24,566 nt of DNA from Bordetella parapertussis. GTDB lineage: Bacteria; Pseudomonadota; Gammaproteobacteria; Burkholderiales; Burkholderiaceae_C. The position numbers were made by a program, and so were the translations under genes. Under the pieces are notes generated by a model. It worked only from the letters and a program-made list of their open reading frames with translations. It searched no databases and was not told the origin of the DNA. Shown here one piece after another: positions 22,806 through 24,566 of this stretch. Where the stretch lies: NCBI GenBank assembly GCA_945882755.1, contig CAMCWS010000022.1, positions 1 through 24,566 of the forward strand. The letters run 5' to 3'. The first letter of the stretch is position 1; every line of letters begins with the position of its first letter.

Positions 22806-23422
22806 GGCGACAAGGGGAGCAGGCGCACCCAGTCCACGGTTGGCAGAGAAGGCAAGGGCCGGCTTGCGTCGTCTGGGTTGGGTTGCCACAAGGCTTGCCA
22901 GCCAGACTGTGCACCACCCTCACCGTTTTGTGCCAAGGCAGTGATGCGGTAGATAAAGGCAGAGTCACCTAGGTTGACAGTGGGCAGGGGAAGAATCTCC
23001 ACCCAATACTTGGCGCTTTGTCCAGAGGGCGATGGGGCGTTTTGTGCTTGGTCAAGCCGTGTCAGCCAAGGCGCGAGCGTTGTGTTGTCTGACCCAAGGG
23101 GGCGGCAAATGCCCGATAGACACTCATTAAGCCCCAATCGCGATTGCAACACCTGCCACTGCTGTATGGTGGTTGGAAAAAACGCATGGCTGTCTGAAGA
23201 ATTTCCCATCTGGTGTCTTCTATCGCCTGGGTCTAGACGAATATCGTCAACGGCCAAGCGCAAGGTGTCCAACGCGCTGTGTTTCAATTGCCAACGCAGA
23301 CCTGCACTCTGTCCCAATGCTTGTGCCATGGCCAAGTTGCGCCACTGCGCCAACAACAACACACTGCAAAGACAGGAGAGCACCATCACCATGGGCAAGG
23401 CTAAACCGCGTTGCACATTCAT
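22802..23422 (-). CDS. pilX: PilX-like minor pilin
   Basis: From the ATG at 23420-23422 this 206-residue protein has a short PilX-type leader, MNVQRG, before a hydrophobic helix LALPMVMVLSCLCSVLLLAQ. The usual Glu at +5 is absent, as in many PilX proteins. The rest is a diverse globular part with several cysteines (LNECLSGIC at about 135-145). Sequence identity is low, so naming rests on position between pilW and pilE and on the N-terminus. Start and stop overlap both neighbours as ATGA. A longer frame to 23602 lies within pilW. PilX helps to form the pilus-tip complex. Confidence 0.8.
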   Translation of the reverse strand: MNVQRGLALPMVMVLSCLCSVLLLAQWRNLAMAQALGQSAGLRWQLKHSALDTLRLAVDDIRLDPGDRRHQMGNSSDSHAFFPTTIQQWQVLQSRLGLNECLSGICRPLGSDNTTLAPWLTRLDQAQNAPSPSGQSAKYWVEILPLPTVNLGDSAFIYRITALAQNGEGGAQSGWQALWQPNPDDASRPLPSLPTVDWVRLLPLSP

Positions 23423-24117
23423 GGCTTGACGTGGCGCAAAAACGCCACCCCTTGCCACGACAGCGACGGTGAACTCAATGGCTGTCCACTGCTGCAAGAA
23501 GGGCTGGCAGGCAGTGCGCCCAAGCCAGGCAGCTTGGTTTGCAAACAGGTTTGCACACCGCGTACCCCTTGCCAATTGGAAACGGCGTTGGCATTGCGCC
23601 ATTGCATCCGTGGCTCAGTCCCTGGCAGCATTTCTGCATACAGAAACCCCACTTGGTCTATGTTGTCTACCAAAGCTTGGTAGGTGGTGTTGCTGCGAAA
23701 ACTGTCTTTGCAACTGAGTTCGTTGCGCGGGCTTCGCTTGAATTCATCTTGAATCCAAGGCAAGGTTGAGGCTTGGTGGCCTTGGCAGTCTGAGGGGCTC
23801 AGGCTGCTGTGGTGCATCAATGACATAGTGCTGCCAACGCCTTGCAGGCTGAAGGTGGGCGATAACAGCTTGGCTTTGTTTTGTGCGTCAAATTGCAGGG
23901 CAGGTGCACCTGCTCGCGCAACCCGCTCTTGCAGCAAGGACAGCGCTGTGTGCAAACGCTCTTGCATATCAGCCCGAGCTTGCATGTGTTGGTGGTTGCT
24001 TTGCACCCAAGCAAATGCCGCAAATGCAGCCATGATGACCCACAGGGACAGCACCATGCCAACCAAGCTTTCTACCAAAGTTTGGCCGTGTTGGGATGTG
24101 CGAAGACAGCGTGTCAT
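23419..24117 (-). CDS. pilW: PilW-like minor pilin
   Basis: The 232-residue product begins MTRCLRTSQHG and is cleaved after G11, leaving Q12 at +1 instead of the usual Phe. The +5 Glu (E16) is retained in QTLVESLVGMVLSLWVIMAA. A long globular region follows, including VDNIDQVGFLYAEMLPG, a feature of PilW-type proteins (VDNID-like motif), and a C-terminal VAFLRHVKP. The start overlaps the pilV stop as ATGA and the stop overlaps pilX as ATGA. A longer upstream frame, to 24318, lies in pilV. Assignment is firm at family level. Confidence 0.88.
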   Translation of the reverse strand: MTRCLRTSQHGQTLVESLVGMVLSLWVIMAAFAAFAWVQSNHQHMQARADMQERLHTALSLLQERVARAGAPALQFDAQNKAKLLSPTFSLQGVGSTMSLMHHSSLSPSDCQGHQASTLPWIQDEFKRSPRNELSCKDSFRSNTTYQALVDNIDQVGFLYAEMLPGTEPRMQWRNANAVSNWQGVRGVQTCLQTKLPGLGALPASPSCSSGQPLSSPSLSWQGVAFLRHVKP

Positions 24118-24566
24118 AAAGACCAACTGGTTTGCCAGCAGCGGTGGCGGTTTGGGCAGGCAGTTGGCACAGTAGCGCCAAGGTCCTGCGTTGAATTGTC
24201 TGGCCACGCAAACAGCAATTGCACCTTGGCAGAAGCGTTGGTGACCAGTTGGGTTTGCGCCCCGGGCAATCTCAACTGCACTGCTGCTTGCCAAGCGGAT
24301 AAATCCGATTGCGCCCATTGGCTAGGCGTACAAGCTTGGCTTTTACAGTCTGTATTGGGGGCAATTTGACCCAGTTGCAACTGGTAAGACATTGAAGCTT
24401 GCGGAAACAGTTGCATGCGCTCCCACAGTTCTTGGGCTAAGCCAACCGCTGCTTGCATAGCGAGTGCATCCCGCTGCGCTTGCAAAGCCTGCATTTGCAT
24501 GGCGAGTACACCCAAGCACAGCATATTGAGCACCATTACCCCGGCCAAGGCGTCAAGGGTGGAGAA
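24114..24566 (-). CDS. pilV: PilV-like minor pilin, N-terminus cut by window edge
   Basis: The frame is open to the right edge. The first visible residues are FSTLDALAGVMVLNMLCLGV, which look like the mature start of a prepilin, so the edge falls almost exactly at the cleavage site. The +5 position is Asp here instead of Glu, while the hydrophobic helix continues as usual. The remaining 150 residues contain pilV-like features such as AVGLAQELWERMQLFPQAS. The leader peptide and start codon lie outside the window. The stop overlaps pilW as ATGA. A TTG at 24548 is not a start, only an in-frame codon in the helix. Confidence 0.82.
   Translation of the reverse strand, partial: FSTLDALAGVMVLNMLCLGVLAMQMQALQAQRDALAMQAAVGLAQELWERMQLFPQASMSYQLQLGQIAPNTDCKSQACTPSQWAQSDLSAWQAAVQLRLPGAQTQLVTNASAKVQLLFAWPDNSTQDLGATVPTACPNRHRCWQTSWSL

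Noticed and set aside
1..24566. CRISPR arrays, tRNA genes, insertion sequences or prophage genes.
   Set aside because: No regularly spaced repeats, no cloverleaf-like segments and no transposase, integrase or phage structural proteins were seen in the window.

Overview
The window reads as a chromosomal segment from a betaproteobacterium of the order Burkholderiales, most likely Comamonadaceae. That placement is an inference from how the ThyA, AroC, Tol and minor-pilin proteins read; no search was possible. Base composition is moderately GC-rich by eye and almost all of the window is coding. No tRNA, rRNA, CRISPR array, transposase or prophage gene was seen.

Layout. (1) 1-3.7 kb: a thymidylate synthase gene cut by the left edge; a short non-coding stretch with degenerate palindromic repeats and an AT-rich block; a HigBA-type toxin-antitoxin locus whose toxin is interrupted by an in-frame stop; and a minus-strand pair of a DUF2069 membrane protein and a GlcD-like FAD dehydrogenase. 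(2) 3.6-9.1 kb: a YihY/BrkB membrane protein, a DadA-like FAD amino-acid oxidoreductase, an alpha/beta hydrolase coupled to O-acetylhomoserine sulfhydrylase (metY), and a divergent CBS-domain protein. Two clusters of one palindromic repeat family lie in the gaps here. (3) 9.1-9.7 kb: a second toxin-antitoxin pair (RelE-type toxin, Phd/YefM-type antitoxin) with a near-consensus promoter. Its toxin has Cys where the family has Arg. (4) 9.7-14.9 kb: aroC, an MFS transporter, a NarL/LuxR-type response regulator overlapping a seven-helix sensor histidine kinase gene, and a DUF1330 protein, all on plus. (5) 14.9-24.6 kb: fourteen minus-strand genes in one run with gaps of 0-30 bases and many ATGA overlaps. 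Read in transcription order they are pilV-pilW-pilX-pilE, ribD-ribE-ribBX-ribH-nusB, an aminotransferase, and ybgC-tolQ-tolR-tolA.

How the genes work together. The rib block makes riboflavin (RibD, RibBX, RibH, RibE), apart from a functional GTP cyclohydrolase II: the RibA-like half of RibBX has lost the zinc cysteines. The tol block makes the inner-membrane motor of the Tol-Pal system, with tolB and pal absent directly downstream. The pil block makes minor pilins that prime type IV pilus assembly, with no pilY1 between pilX and pilE. NusB is a transcription antitermination factor often found after ribH.

I did not find a convincing undescribed multi-gene system. The best leads are the two toxin-antitoxin loci that each keep an intact antitoxin beside an apparently disabled toxin, the shared palindromic repeat family with one perfect 27-base-arm inverted repeat, the pil-rib-tol gene run, and the possible leaderless starts of aroC and ribD.
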